The notes below the pieces were generated by a model. That model searched no databases. It was not told the DNA's origin and saw only the letters and a list, made by a program, of their open reading frames with translations. From contig NZ_AQQR01000014.1 in NCBI RefSeq assembly GCF_002210095.1, positions 1 to 64,000 on the forward strand: 64,000 bases of DNA, in the 5' to 3' direction. This DNA comes from Marinibacterium profundimaris (lineage in GTDB: Bacteria; Pseudomonadota; Alphaproteobacteria; Rhodobacterales; Rhodobacteraceae). The translations under genes and the position numbers were made by a program. The number at the start of each line of letters is the position of its first letter. Position 1 is the first letter of the stretch. Positions 1 to 9,316 of the stretch are shown piece after piece.

Positions 1-16
1 CCCTGGTGCCGCCGCG
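1..16 (+). ncRNA. 3' end of an upstream CcsR/cuckoo-like sRNA unit (partial)
   Basis: The first 16 bases closely match the 3' arm of the second hairpin of the unit at 45-123. Both are followed by the same 14-mer ACCCCATACCGGCC (17-30 and 124-137, period 107). This suggests that at least one more copy of the tandem small RNA lies to the left, cut by the window edge. Confidence 0.55.
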
Positions 17-44
17 ACCCCATACCGGCCCTGATAGCCGGAAC

Positions 45-125
45 AAGACGCACCGGGGCCTCCTCCTCCCTCGCTTCGGTGTTTCGGCGGTCGGTGCCAC
101 TCCTCCTCCCAGGTGCCACCGCCAC
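45..125 (+). ncRNA. CcsR / 'cuckoo' family small RNA, unit A
   Basis: Two consecutive stem-loops carry CCTCCTCCC in their loops (62-70 and 102-110). The first has a short CACCG/CGGTG stem (51-55 with 77-81). The second has a longer stem, 86-98 with 112-123, with one bulge and two G-U pairs. Tandem RNAs with paired CCUCCUCCC hairpins are the hallmark of the CcsR (cuckoo) RNAs of Rhodobacteraceae, which lie downstream of a small DUF1127-type gene and respond to stress. That upstream gene would be outside the window. The loop is complementary to Shine-Dalgarno sequences, so base pairing with mRNAs is the likely mode of action (inference). RNA ends are estimated. Confidence 0.8.
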
Positions 126-149
126 CCCATACCGGCCTCGGGCCGGGTT

Positions 150-242
150 CGGATGTACCAGCCGCTTCCTCCTCCCTCGCGGCCTGGTACTGTAGCAAGC
201 GGCGGCGCCCCTCCTCCTCCCGGGCGCCGCCGTTTCGCTTTT
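150..242 (+). ncRNA. CcsR / 'cuckoo' family small RNA, unit B
   Basis: This is the second full copy of the tandem RNA. Hairpin 1 pairs 155-165 with 179-190 (one bulge) around CCTCCTCCC at 168-176. Hairpin 2 is a perfect 10-bp GC stem, 201-210 with 222-231, around CCTCCTCCC at 213-221. The stems differ in sequence from unit A while loops and layout are kept, so structure rather than primary sequence appears conserved. The last hairpin runs into a T-rich stretch and probably ends the array. Ends are estimated from the structure. Confidence 0.82.
201..242 (+). terminator. Intrinsic terminator of the CcsR-like array
   Basis: A perfect 10-bp GC-rich stem (201-210/222-231) is followed directly by GTTTCGCTTTT (232-242). 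It doubles as the second CCTCCTCCC hairpin of unit B. From 243 to 520 no gene or further structure is recognised. Confidence 0.65.
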
Positions 243-520
243 CCGAGGGTCGGTGACAGCGGCCAGAGGCTCTTCCCCAGCACCGCGACGGCGTCGGCGC
301 ATAGCGAGACGCCGCACGGCGAGCCGTCGACCGTAGCGATCAAATCAGATGTCGGCGGACCTGCGGGCGCTGCAGGACACTCACGTCACCAGCAGCGGTC
401 GCGCGAACACGGGGACGCGGAAAACCGGGGCCTTCACTGCCCCGGCACCAAGCGTTGCGCCTGCGCCTTGCCCCCTGCGGATCAGGTTGGGCCGCTCAGC
501 GCGCCCCCCGGGCGTTGATC

Positions 521-2956
521 CTAGAACGGAATATCGTCGCTGGCCGAGACAAAGCGGGCGACGACCTTCTTCACCCCGGCCTTCTCGAAGTCGATCTCAA
601 GCTTGTCGCCCTCGATCCCCACGATCGCGCCATAGCCGAACTTCTGGTGGAACACCCGCTCGCCCATGGTGAAGCTCGACACCGCGTCGAGGTCGATCAC
701 CGTGTTGCGCGTTTCCTTCGGCTGCGACATGCCGCGCTGGCCGGCCCGCGCTTGCAGACGCTTCCAGCCGGGAGAATTGTAGACATTGGCCCCGGCCGCC
801 TTCGCCTCGAGCCCTTCGCTGGGGCCCGGCGCCGCACCCGAGGCCGCGCCGAATCCACCGCCGTAAAGCCCCGGCGGCGTCAGCACGTCCACATGGGACG
901 CGGGCAGTTCGTCGACGAATCGCGAGGGCAGCGCCGATTGCCACTGGCCAAAGACCCGGCGATTGGCCGCGAAGGAGATCGTGCAGACCTCCTCGGCCCG
1001 GGTGATGCCGACATAGGCCAGCCGGCGTTCCTCTTCGAGCCCCTTCAGCCCGCTTTCATCCATCGACCGCTGCGACGGGAAGAGGCCATCTTCCCAGCCC
1101 GGCAGGAAGACGGCGGGAAATTCCAGCCCCTTCGCCGCATGCAGCGTCATGATCGAGATCTTCTGCTCGGCGTCGTCGCTTTCATTGTCCATGATCAGCG
1201 CGACATGTTCCAGGAAGCCCTGAAGGTTCTCGAAGGATTCCAGCGCCTTGACCAGTTCCTTGAGGTTTTCCAGCCGCCCCGGCGCCTCGGGCGTCTTATC
1301 GTTCTGCCACATCTCCGTGTAGCCGGATTCGTCCAGGATCATCTCGGCCAGTTCGATATGCGAGACCCGCGGGCCGCCGCGCGGCACCTCCGCGCCGTCG
1401 TCGATCACCGCGTCCTCGTCGTCGCCGGCCGCGCGGATCGGGCCGCGCATCATCTCGTGCCAGCGGCCCAGGCTTTCGACCAGGTGGCGCAGCTGGTTGC
1501 CGCCCTTGCCCTTGATCAGACCGGATTCCACGGCGATCGCCGCGCCTTCGACAAGGCTTACGCCATTCGATCGCGCGGTCATCTGGATCGTCTGCTGTGC
1601 CTTGTCGCCAAGGCCGCGCTTGGGCGTGTTGACGATGCGCTCGAACGCCAGGTCGTCGTCCGGGGACACGACCAGCCGGAAATAGGCCATGGCATCGCGG
1701 ATCTCCATCCGCTCGTAGAATCGCGGGCCGCCGATCACGCGGTAGGGCAGACCAATGGTCAGGAAGCGATCCTCGAAGGCGCGCATCTGGTGCGAGGCCC
1801 GGACGAGGATCGCCATCTCGTCAAGGCCGAAGGGCCGCATGCCCCGCGTGCCGCGCTGCATGGATTCGACCTCTTCGCCGATCCAGCGCGCCTCTTCCTC
1901 GCCGTCCCAATGGCCGATCAGGCGGACCTTCTCGCCCTCCTGCGCCTCGGTCCAGAGCGTCTTGCCCAGCCGCCCCTCATTTGCGTCGATCACACCGGAG
2001 GCGGCGGCAAGGATATGCGGGGTCGAGCGGTAGTTCTGTTCCAGCCGCACCACATGGGCGCCGGGAAAGTCCTTTTCGAACCGCAGGATATTGCCCACCT
2101 CGGCGCCGCGCCAGCCATAGATCGACTGGTCGTCGTCGCCCACGCAGCAGATGTTGCGATGGCCCGAGGCCAGCAGGCGCAGCCACAGGTACTGCGCCAC
2201 GTTGGTATCCTGGTATTCGTCGACAAGGATGTAGCGAAACCAGCGCTGGTATTGCTGAAGCACGTCGGGATGATCCTGGAAGATCGTCACCATGTGCAGC
2301 AGCAGATCGCCGAAATCCACGGCGTTCAGCTCGCGCAGACGTTCCTGGTACTGGGCGTAAAGCCCGACGCCCTTGTGATTGTAGGCGCCCGCATCGGCGG
2401 CGGGCACCTTGCCCGGGGTCAGCGCCCGGTTCTTCCAGCCGTCGATGATATTGGCCAGCTGCCGCGCCGGCCAGCGCTTGTCGTCGATGCCGGCGGCGCT
2501 CACCAATTGCTTGAGCAGGCGCAGCTGGTCGTCCGTGTCCAGAATGGTGAAATTCGATTTCAGCCCGGCCAGTTCTGCGTGCCGGCGCAGCAGCTTCACG
2601 CAGATCGAATGGAAGGTGCCCAGCCACGGCACCCCCTCAATCGCCTGCCCCAGCATCCCGCCGACACGGTTCTTCATCTCGCGCGCGGCCTTGTTGGTGA
2701 AGGTCACGGCGAGGATCTCGTTCGGGCGGGCCGATCCGGTGGTCAGCAGATGCACGATCCGTGCGGTCAGCGCCTTGGTCTTGCCGGTCCCGGCACCGGC
2801 CAGCATCAGGACCGGGCCGTTCAGCGTTTCCACCGCCTCGCGCTGCGCCGGGTTCAGACCGTCAAGATAGGGCATCGGCCGCGCGGCCATGGCACGGGCG
2901 GACAGCGAGGCCTGCTCGAACGCCTCCGTGTCGTCGAAATCATCGAAACTGCTCAT
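521..2956 (-). CDS. uvrD: UvrD/PcrA-type superfamily I ATP-dependent DNA helicase
   Basis: This 811-residue protein is a 3'-5' DNA helicase of nucleotide excision and mismatch repair that also clears stalled replication complexes. Visible are Walker A AGAGTGKT (residues 53-60), the DExx motif LVDEYQDTN near residue 245, GDDDQSIYGWRGA (motif III), the arginine motif LEQNYRST and the C-terminal VYVGITRA-type motif written here LAYVGITRAEE. The last ~55 residues form the Tudor-like tail (VFHQKFGYGAIVGIEGDKLE) typical of PcrA/UvrD. It is somewhat longer than E. coli UvrD (about 720), because of a 30-residue N-terminal lead and a Gly/Ala-rich linker near residues 690-730. It is a single transcription unit converging on the sRNA array. 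Confidence 0.95.
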   Translation of the reverse strand: MSSFDDFDDTEAFEQASLSARAMAARPMPYLDGLNPAQREAVETLNGPVLMLAGAGTGKTKALTARIVHLLTTGSARPNEILAVTFTNKAAREMKNRVGGMLGQAIEGVPWLGTFHSICVKLLRRHAELAGLKSNFTILDTDDQLRLLKQLVSAAGIDDKRWPARQLANIIDGWKNRALTPGKVPAADAGAYNHKGVGLYAQYQERLRELNAVDFGDLLLHMVTIFQDHPDVLQQYQRWFRYILVDEYQDTNVAQYLWLRLLASGHRNICCVGDDDQSIYGWRGAEVGNILRFEKDFPGAHVVRLEQNYRSTPHILAAASGVIDANEGRLGKTLWTEAQEGEKVRLIGHWDGEEEARWIGEEVESMQRGTRGMRPFGLDEMAILVRASHQMRAFEDRFLTIGLPYRVIGGPRFYERMEIRDAMAYFRLVVSPDDDLAFERIVNTPKRGLGDKAQQTIQMTARSNGVSLVEGAAIAVESGLIKGKGGNQLRHLVESLGRWHEMMRGPIRAAGDDEDAVIDDGAEVPRGGPRVSHIELAEMILDESGYTEMWQNDKTPEAPGRLENLKELVKALESFENLQGFLEHVALIMDNESDDAEQKISIMTLHAAKGLEFPAVFLPGWEDGLFPSQRSMDESGLKGLEEERRLAYVGITRAEEVCTISFAANRRVFGQWQSALPSRFVDELPASHVDVLTPPGLYGGGFGAASGAAPGPSEGLEAKAAGANVYNSPGWKRLQARAGQRGMSQPKETRNTVIDLDAVSSFTMGERVFHQKFGYGAIVGIEGDKLEIDFEKAGVKKVVARFVSASDDIPF

Positions 2957-3144
2957 GCCCCGATCCTAGCGCGGATCACAGGGGCGCGAAAGCCTTGTTC
3001 GCCCTTCGTTCACAGCGAAAAGTGCAGCCCGATCGCAAGGACGCTGGCGTTTCTCCTGAAACGGACGGGTGGAGGAATTCGAATATCCGGCCCCGGGCGC
3101 GCCCTCTCTGGACAAGACGCGCGACAAGGCGCATTTCTCCTGTC

Positions 3145-4320
3145 GTGAGCCTGCACCAGACCCATCCTGCCCTCAGCGACCTGCGCGACGCCGCCCGGCG
3201 GCGTCTGCCGAAGTTCGTCTGGGAATACCTCGATTCCGCGACCGGCACCGAGGCGACCAAGCATCGCAACCGCGCGGCGCTGGACCGAATCGGGCTCATG
3301 CCCTCGATCCTGCATGGCCCCTTCACGCCGGACCTGACCGCGCCGTTGCTGGGCCATGACTTCCCCCTGCCCGTGGGCATTGCGCCCGTGGGCATGTCGG
3401 GCCTGATCTGGGAGCGGGCCGAGATCCACCTGGCCCGCGCCGCCGCCAGGGCCGGCATCCCCTATTCGCTGTCCACCGTTGCCACCCGCTCGCCCGAGGA
3501 TGTGGCCCCGCATCTTGGCGATCATGGCTGGTTCCAGCTGTACCCGCCCAAGGACGAGGGCATCCGCCTCGACATGCTGGCGCGGGCGCGGGATGCGGGC
3601 TTCACCGGCCTCGTGCTGACAGTCGATGTCCCCGTCGCCTCGCGCCGCGAGCGGCAGACGCGGTCCGGCCTGACCAGCCCGCCGAAACTGACGCCTAGGC
3701 TGCTGGCGCAGGTGCTGGGCAAACCGGCCTGGGCCTGGGCGATGCGGAACGAGCGCGACGTCCACATGCGCACGCTCGACAAATATTCCGACCTGCAGGC
3801 CAGCCTGCCGCCGACAGAGCATATCGGCTACCTGCTGCGCACCTCGCCCGACTGGGACTACCTGCGCTGGCTGCGCGACCACTGGAAGGGGCACCTGATC
3901 GTCAAGGGCGTGCTGCGCGCCGAGGACGCCGCGCCGCTTGAGGCCGCGGGCGTCGACGCGATCTGGATCTCGAACCATGCCGGCCGGCAATTCGATGCTG
4001 CACCTGCAACGATTGATGTCCTGCCCGCCATCCGCGCCGCGACCGGCCTTCCGATCCTCTTCGACAGCGGCATCGAAAGCGGGCTCGACATCCTGCGCGC
4101 CATGGCGCTTGGCGCCGATTTTGTCATGCTGGGCAGAGGCTTCCACTATGCTCTTGCCGCGCTGGGGCCGGAAGGGCCGGCGCATCTGATCGATATTCTG
4201 GCCAAGGACCTTGCCGCGAACATGGGCCAGCTGGGCGCGACGACCTTGCGAGCGCTACCGCCCGCCTTTTCGCTGGACGCTGCGTCGGAAATCGGCTCAT
4301 TCTGCACCGCAGAACGGTGA
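3145..4320 (+). CDS. lldD: FMN-dependent alpha-hydroxy-acid dehydrogenase (L-lactate dehydrogenase type)
   Basis: The 391-residue product belongs to the FMN-dependent (S)-2-hydroxyacid oxidase/dehydrogenase family, which oxidises L-lactate or a related 2-hydroxyacid to the 2-oxoacid. Seen are the FMN-barrel segments PVGIAPVGMSGL, WFQLYPPKD and VDVPVASRRE, the active-site block SNHAGRQFD carrying the catalytic His and substrate Arg, and ILFDSGIESGLD and LGRGFHYALAALG at the phosphate site. SNHAGRQFD has Ala where most members have a second Gly. The GTG at 3145 is chosen because homologous sequence begins there and it gives the family's usual length; upstream in-frame codons overlap uvrD's promoter side. 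Substrate is uncertain: lactate, glycolate and mandelate enzymes look alike. Divergent from uvrD and 94 bases upstream of pyc. Confidence 0.85.
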   Translation: MSLHQTHPALSDLRDAARRRLPKFVWEYLDSATGTEATKHRNRAALDRIGLMPSILHGPFTPDLTAPLLGHDFPLPVGIAPVGMSGLIWERAEIHLARAAARAGIPYSLSTVATRSPEDVAPHLGDHGWFQLYPPKDEGIRLDMLARARDAGFTGLVLTVDVPVASRRERQTRSGLTSPPKLTPRLLAQVLGKPAWAWAMRNERDVHMRTLDKYSDLQASLPPTEHIGYLLRTSPDWDYLRWLRDHWKGHLIVKGVLRAEDAAPLEAAGVDAIWISNHAGRQFDAAPATIDVLPAIRAATGLPILFDSGIESGLDILRAMALGADFVMLGRGFHYALAALGPEGPAHLIDILAKDLAANMGQLGATTLRALPPAFSLDAASEIGSFCTAER

Positions 4321-4414
4321 GGGGTGGCACCGGGGGGGCCGGCGTCGCGTGCGAAATGCCGGTCTTTCCGCATCGCCCGACTTGCCGTGTGACGAAGCAA
4401 GGACGAGGCCGATC

Positions 4415-7400
4415 ATGACCGAATTCCGCAAGATCCTGGTGGCGAACCGGGGCGAAATCGCAATCCGCGTGATGCGCGCAGCCAACGAGATGGGCAAACG
4501 CACCGTCGCCGTCTTCGCCGAAGAGGACAAGCTCTCGCTGCACCGGTTCAAGGCGGACGAGGCCTATCGCATCGGCGAAGGCCTGGGCCCCGTGCAGGCT
4601 TACCTGTCCATCGACGAGATCATGCGCGTCGCCAAGCAATGCGGCGCCGATGCGATCCACCCGGGCTACGGCCTGCTGTCGGAAAACCCCGAACTGGTGG
4701 ACGCCTGCGAAAAGAACGGCATCACCTTCATCGGTCCCAAGGCCGAAACCATGCGCGCGCTCGGCGACAAGGCCAGCGCGCGGCGCGTGGCGATCGAGGC
4801 CGGCGTGCCCGTCATCCCCGCAACGGAAGTGCTGGGCGACGACATGGACGCCATCGCCAAGGAGGCCGAGGAGATCGGCTATCCCCTGATGCTGAAAGCC
4901 TCCTGGGGCGGTGGCGGACGCGGCATGCGCCCGATCCAGAAGCCCGAAGAGCTGAAGGAGAAGGTGCTGGAAGGCCGGCGCGAGGCCGAGGCCGCCTTTG
5001 GCAACGGCGAGGGCTATCTTGAAAAGATGATCCTGCGCGCGCGGCATGTCGAGGTCCAGATCCTCGGCGACAAACACGGGCACATGTATCACCTCTATGA
5101 GCGCGACTGCTCGGTCCAGCGGCGCAACCAGAAGGTCGTCGAACGCGCCCCGGCCCCCTACCTGACGGAGGCGCAGCGCGAAGAGATCTGCGAGCTCGGC
5201 TACAAGATCTGCAAGCACGTCAATTACGAATGCGCCGGCACGGTCGAGTTCCTGATGGACATGGATTCGGGCAATTTCTACTTCATCGAGGTCAACCCGC
5301 GGGTGCAGGTGGAACACACAGTCACCGAGGAAGTCACCGGCATCGACATCGTCCGCGCGCAGATCCTGATCGCGGAAGGCAAGACCATCGCCGAGGCCAC
5401 CGGCAAGGAGACCCAGGCCGATGTCACGCTGAACGGCCACGCGATCCAGGCCCGGATCACGACGGAAGATCCGCAGAACAACTTCATCCCCGATTACGGC
5501 CGCATCACCGCCTATCGCGGCGCGACCGGCATGGGCATCCGGCTGGACGGCGGCACCGCCTATTCCGGGGCGGTCATCACCCGCTACTACGACTCGCTGC
5601 TGGAAAAGGTCACTGCCTGGGCGCCCACGCCCGAGATGGCGATCGCCCGGATGGACCGCGCGCTGCGCGAATTCCGGATCCGGGGCGTCAGCACCAATAT
5701 CGCCTTCGTCGAGAACCTGCTGAAGCACCCGACCTTCCTGAGCAACGAGTACACGACGAAGTTCATCGACACGACCGACGAGCTTTTCGACTTTGCCCAG
5801 CGGCGCGACCGCGCCACGCGGATCCTGACCTACATCGCCGACATCACCGTGAACGGTCACCCCGATGTCGCCGGCCAGCCGCGCCCGCCGGCCTCTCTGA
5901 AACTGCCGGTGCCGCCGAAGCCCGGGCATGACGCCCCGGCCCCGGGGACCAAGCAGCTGCTGGACGAAAAGGGACCGCAGGCCGTCGCCGACTGGATGTC
6001 CGTGCAGAAACAGCTGCTGATCACCGACACCACCATGCGCGACGCGCCGCAATCCCTGCTGGCGACGCGGATGCGCTCGCTCGACATGATCAAGATCGCG
6101 CCGAATTACGCGCGTGACCTGCCGCAGCTGTTCTCGGTCGAATGCTGGGGCGGCGCCACCTTCGACGTGGCCTATCGCTTCCTGCAGGAATGCCCCTGGC
6201 AGCGCCTGCGCGACCTGCGCGCGGCCATGCCCAACGTGATGACCCAGATGCTGCTGCGCGGGTCGAACGGCGTCGGCTACACCAACTACCCCGACAACGT
6301 GGTGCAAAGCTTCGTCAAGGAAGCCGCGAACCAGGGCATCGACGTCTTCCGCGTTTTCGATCCGCTGAACTGGGTCGAGAACATGCGCGTGTCGATGGAT
6401 GCGGTGCTGGACAGCGGCAAGGTGCTGGAAGGCGCGATCTGCTACACCGGCGACATCCACGATCCCGACCGGGCGAAGTACAACCTGAAGTACTACGTCG
6501 ACATGGCGAAGGAGCTGAAGGCCGCCGGCGTCCACATTCTTGGCCTGAAGGACATGGGCGGGCTGGTGAAACCGCGCGCCGCGACCGTGCTGGTCAAGGC
6601 GCTGAAGGAAGAGGTCGGCTTGCCGATCCACTTCCACACCCATGACACCGCCGGCATCGCCTGCGCCTCGATCCTTGCCGCCGCCGAAGCCGGGGTCGAT
6701 GCGGTCGACGGCGCGATGGACGCGCTTTCGGGCAACACCTCGCAGGCGACGCTGGGCACGCTGGTCGAGGCGCTCAAGCATTCGGAACGGGACACCGGCC
6801 TCGACATCGGCGCGATCCGCCAGATCTCCAACTACTGGGAAACCGTGCGCAACCACTACGCGGCGTTTGAATCGGGCATGCAGTCGCCCTCGTCCGAGGT
6901 CTACCTGCACGAAATGCCCGGCGGCCAGTTCACCAACCTCAAGGCGCAGGCGCGCTCCATGGGGCTGGACGACAAGTGGCACGAAGTCGCCAAGACCTAT
7001 GCAGACGTCAACCAGCTTTTCGGCGACGTGATCAAGGTGACGCCCATCGCCAAGACCGTGGGCGACCTGGCCCTGATGCTGGTCAGCCAGGGCATGACGA
7101 CCGAGGACCTGCTGAAGCCGGAGACGGAATTCTCCTTCCCCGACAGCGTCATCACCCTGATGAAGGGCCATGTCGGCCAGGCGCCCGGCGGCTTCCCGCC
7201 CGCCATCGTCAAGAAGGTCCTGAAGGACGAGGAGCCGATCACCGAACGGCCCGGATCGCTCCTGCCGCCCGCCGACATGGAGGCCGAGCGCAAGAAGCTG
7301 GAGGAGAAATACGAGGTCGAGATCGAGGACGACGACCTGAACGGCTACATGATGTATCCCAAGGTCTTCACCGATTACGTGGAGCGTCACGCGATCTACG

Positions 7401-7855
7401 GCCCCGTGCGCACCCTGCCCACACGCACCTTCTTCTACGGCATGGAGCCGGGCGAGGAGATCACCGCCGAGATCGATCCGGGCAAGACGCTGGAAATCCT
7501 GTTCCAGACGATCTCCGAGACCGACGACAAGGGCGACGTGCGCGTGTTCTTCGAGCTGAACGGCCAGCCGCGGGTGATCCGCGTGCCCAACCGCAAGGTC
7601 GCCGGCACCTCCGCCGTGCGGCCCAAGGCGGATCCGACCAATCCCGATCACGTGGCCGCGCCGATGCCCGGCGTGGTGGCCTCGGTCGCGGTGCAGGCGG
7701 GCGCCAAGGTGAAGGCGGGAGAGATGCTGCTGACCATCGAGGCGATGAAGATGGAAACCGGCCTGCATGCCGAGCGCGACGCGACGGTGAAGGCCGTCCA
7801 CGTCCAGCCCGGCACGCAGATCGACGCCAAGGACCTGCTGATCGAATTCGGCTGA
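4415..7855 (+). CDS. pyc: Pyruvate carboxylase
   Basis: This 1146-residue biotin enzyme carboxylates pyruvate to oxaloacetate with ATP and bicarbonate, an anaplerotic step. The N-terminal biotin carboxylase/ATP-grasp domain (about 1-460) shows KILVANRGEIAIRVMRA, the glycine-rich KASWGGGGRGMR and EVNPRVQVEHTVTEEVTG. The carboxyltransferase TIM barrel (about 530-800) shows DTTMRDAPQSLLATR and the metal-binding HFHTHDTAG. The C-terminal biotinyl domain has EAMKME, with the biotinylated lysine about 34 residues from the end. All three parts are on one chain, as in alpha4-type pyruvate carboxylases, with normal length. The ATG at 4415 follows AAGGACGAGG. A hairpin follows the stop. Confidence 0.97.
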   Translation: MTEFRKILVANRGEIAIRVMRAANEMGKRTVAVFAEEDKLSLHRFKADEAYRIGEGLGPVQAYLSIDEIMRVAKQCGADAIHPGYGLLSENPELVDACEKNGITFIGPKAETMRALGDKASARRVAIEAGVPVIPATEVLGDDMDAIAKEAEEIGYPLMLKASWGGGGRGMRPIQKPEELKEKVLEGRREAEAAFGNGEGYLEKMILRARHVEVQILGDKHGHMYHLYERDCSVQRRNQKVVERAPAPYLTEAQREEICELGYKICKHVNYECAGTVEFLMDMDSGNFYFIEVNPRVQVEHTVTEEVTGIDIVRAQILIAEGKTIAEATGKETQADVTLNGHAIQARITTEDPQNNFIPDYGRITAYRGATGMGIRLDGGTAYSGAVITRYYDSLLEKVTAWAPTPEMAIARMDRALREFRIRGVSTNIAFVENLLKHPTFLSNEYTTKFIDTTDELFDFAQRRDRATRILTYIADITVNGHPDVAGQPRPPASLKLPVPPKPGHDAPAPGTKQLLDEKGPQAVADWMSVQKQLLITDTTMRDAPQSLLATRMRSLDMIKIAPNYARDLPQLFSVECWGGATFDVAYRFLQECPWQRLRDLRAAMPNVMTQMLLRGSNGVGYTNYPDNVVQSFVKEAANQGIDVFRVFDPLNWVENMRVSMDAVLDSGKVLEGAICYTGDIHDPDRAKYNLKYYVDMAKELKAAGVHILGLKDMGGLVKPRAATVLVKALKEEVGLPIHFHTHDTAGIACASILAAAEAGVDAVDGAMDALSGNTSQATLGTLVEALKHSERDTGLDIGAIRQISNYWETVRNHYAAFESGMQSPSSEVYLHEMPGGQFTNLKAQARSMGLDDKWHEVAKTYADVNQLFGDVIKVTPIAKTVGDLALMLVSQGMTTEDLLKPETEFSFPDSVITLMKGHVGQAPGGFPPAIVKKVLKDEEPITERPGSLLPPADMEAERKKLEEKYEVEIEDDDLNGYMMYPKVFTDYVERHAIYGPVRTLPTRTFFYGMEPGEEITAEIDPGKTLEILFQTISETDDKGDVRVFFELNGQPRVIRVPNRKVAGTSAVRPKADPTNPDHVAAPMPGVVASVAVQAGAKVKAGEMLLTIEAMKMETGLHAERDATVKAVHVQPGTQIDAKDLLIEFG

Positions 7856-7865
7856 TCCCGATCAC

Positions 7866-7896
7866 GGGTGGCCCGGCGCTGCATGCCGGACCACCC
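7866..7896 (+). terminator. Hairpin after pyc, possible terminator
   Basis: GGGTGGcCCGGC (7866-7877) pairs with GCCGGaCCACCC (7885-7896), 11 pairs with one mismatch, ten bases after the pyc stop. The downstream stretch CCTTCTTCCC is only weakly T-rich. Confidence 0.4.
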
Positions 7897-8128
7897 GGAC
7901 CTTCTTCCCATACCGACACGGCAGCCCCCGGATGTGGCCGTCACGTCATCCGCCGCTTGCTGGCGGCGACCTCCGACCTGTCGCATCCTCGGGCGAGACG
8001 CGCCGCGGCACGTCATCGCCAACGGCTCTCCTGCATCAGCCCCTCCGAATGCCCCGAAAATGCCTCAGATCGGTTGATTTGCCGCCTTGGGCCACCGTCA
8101 GTCTCCGCCCCAAAGAGGAGACTGCCTG

Positions 8129-8773
8129 ATGCGATTCATTCTCGGAGCTCTGACCGGTATCGTCTTTCTCATGGCCGGTGCCGTCGTCTACACGGCGCTG
8201 AACCCGCTGCCGCCTGCCCGGACCTCTGCGCCAGAGGCCACGGCGCAAACCGCTGCGACCGGCAGTGTTGATGCACCAGTCCCGTCCGGCACGCTCTCCG
8301 GCGCGATGCCCGAAGCGGCCGCCATCCCCGTCACCGATGCCGAGGTCAGCCGCGACCGGCCCGAGGCGCCACAGGCCGCCCCCGATCCGCGCGACGGTCC
8401 CGTGCTGGCCCGCCCCGCAGCGGCCGAGCCCCTCGACCTCGCCGGCTTCGACACCGACATCAGCGCGGCGCCGCCCGTGCTGCGCCCGGTCGCCTGGCTT
8501 GCCCCGATCGCGCAGGAGGCGCCCGAGCCGCCCGCCATCGACACCGCGCCGCCCGCGGCTGTCGATCTGCTCTATGTCACCGGCAACCGCGTCAACATGC
8601 GCGCGGGCCCCGGTTCGCGCCACGACTGGCTGGCCACGCTGTCGCGCGGCGACGGGGTGGCGGTGATCGAGAAACAGGGCCGCTGGTACAAGGTCCAGGC
8701 CGACGTCGAGGGCAAGCCCGTCACCGGATGGATGGCCGCAAGCTTCCTGTCCGACGACCGCGTCGAGACCTGA
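8129..8773 (+). CDS. SH3-domain protein with N-terminal membrane anchor
   Basis: The product is 214 residues. The N-terminus (MRFILGALTGIVFLMAGAVV) is a single membrane anchor or uncleaved signal. Residues ~30-145 are an Ala/Pro-rich linker. The C-terminal ~65 residues are a bacterial SH3 domain: YVTGNRVNMRAGPGSRHDWL, then GDGVAVIEKQGRWYKVQAD and GWMAASFLSDD. Such domains usually bind peptides or cell-wall material in the periplasm, so an envelope role is inferred. The ATG at 8129 is set by AAAGAGGAG (8112-8120); an in-frame upstream ATG lacks an RBS. It stands alone after pyc. Confidence 0.8.
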   Translation: MRFILGALTGIVFLMAGAVVYTALNPLPPARTSAPEATAQTAATGSVDAPVPSGTLSGAMPEAAAIPVTDAEVSRDRPEAPQAAPDPRDGPVLARPAAAEPLDLAGFDTDISAAPPVLRPVAWLAPIAQEAPEPPAIDTAPPAAVDLLYVTGNRVNMRAGPGSRHDWLATLSRGDGVAVIEKQGRWYKVQADVEGKPVTGWMAASFLSDDRVET

Positions 8774-9031
8774 TCATAAGGCCTGCCCAAGCCTGACTGA
8801 AGGGTGTGATCACAGCGCCCGTCGCGGCGCGCGCTCGGCCGCCGCAATCCATGACGCGCTGTCCGTCAGCCACCCAGATGGCGCTGACCCTGCTGATGAT
8901 CGCCGGGGCCGCCATCGGCCTGCTGCTGCACTCTGTCCTGTGATCTGACGGATTTTCGCGATTTCGTGCGCCGGAAAACCGCAGCACGCGCGTTAAACTG
9001 CAAAACGAACAAACCAAAGGGAGCTTCGAGC

Positions 9032-9187
9032 ATGCGAACTCTGGACAAGGTGAAGGTCGGCCTGCTGGTTCTGGCCATCGGCGTGACCCTCCTCGGCCAG
9101 CACCTGGGCGACGCCACGCCCTACTGGAGCGAGGACGAGAAGGCCGGCGAGAGCGGTGTCCATCCGGTGCTGATGCGCGCGGCCTGA
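9032..9187 (+). CDS. Small single-span membrane protein, 51 residues
   Basis: This short gene has a well-placed AAAGGGAG ribosome site (9016-9023) before ATG 9032. The product has a basic start (MRTLDKVKVG), one hydrophobic helix (LLVLAIGVTLLG) and a charged, probably exported tail (WSEDEKAGESG). No family is recognised. Gene size, RBS and the amphipathic arrangement support it being real, but conservation is unproven. It lies between the SH3 protein and tRNA-Gly. Confidence 0.5.
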   Translation: MRTLDKVKVGLLVLAIGVTLLGQHLGDATPYWSEDEKAGESGVHPVLMRAA

Positions 9188-9316
9188 ACCGGCCCCGCCG
9201 GCACCGCCCCGGCCCGTCCGGCCGGACGCCGCCCCGCGCCCAGGGCGTGGCGCAGGCCCGCCGTCCCGCCCCGGCGGCCGCCGCAAAGTTTTTTGCAGAT
9301 CGGGGTCATTTTGCTC

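Noticed and set aside
1-242. CRISPR array as explanation of the repeated motifs
   Set aside because: Only a 9-base motif repeats, inside different hairpins; repeats and spacers of uniform length are absent.
4124-7801. A 1225-codon open frame antisense to pyruvate carboxylase
   Set aside because: It is the GC-rich shadow of pyc; the protein is rich in His/Arg/Gly without any domain, and pyc explains every codon.
8851-8943. A 30-codon frame with a hydrophobic stretch (ALTLLMIAGAAIGLLL)
   Set aside because: It lacks a clear ribosome site and conservation cannot be judged; too short to call a gene.
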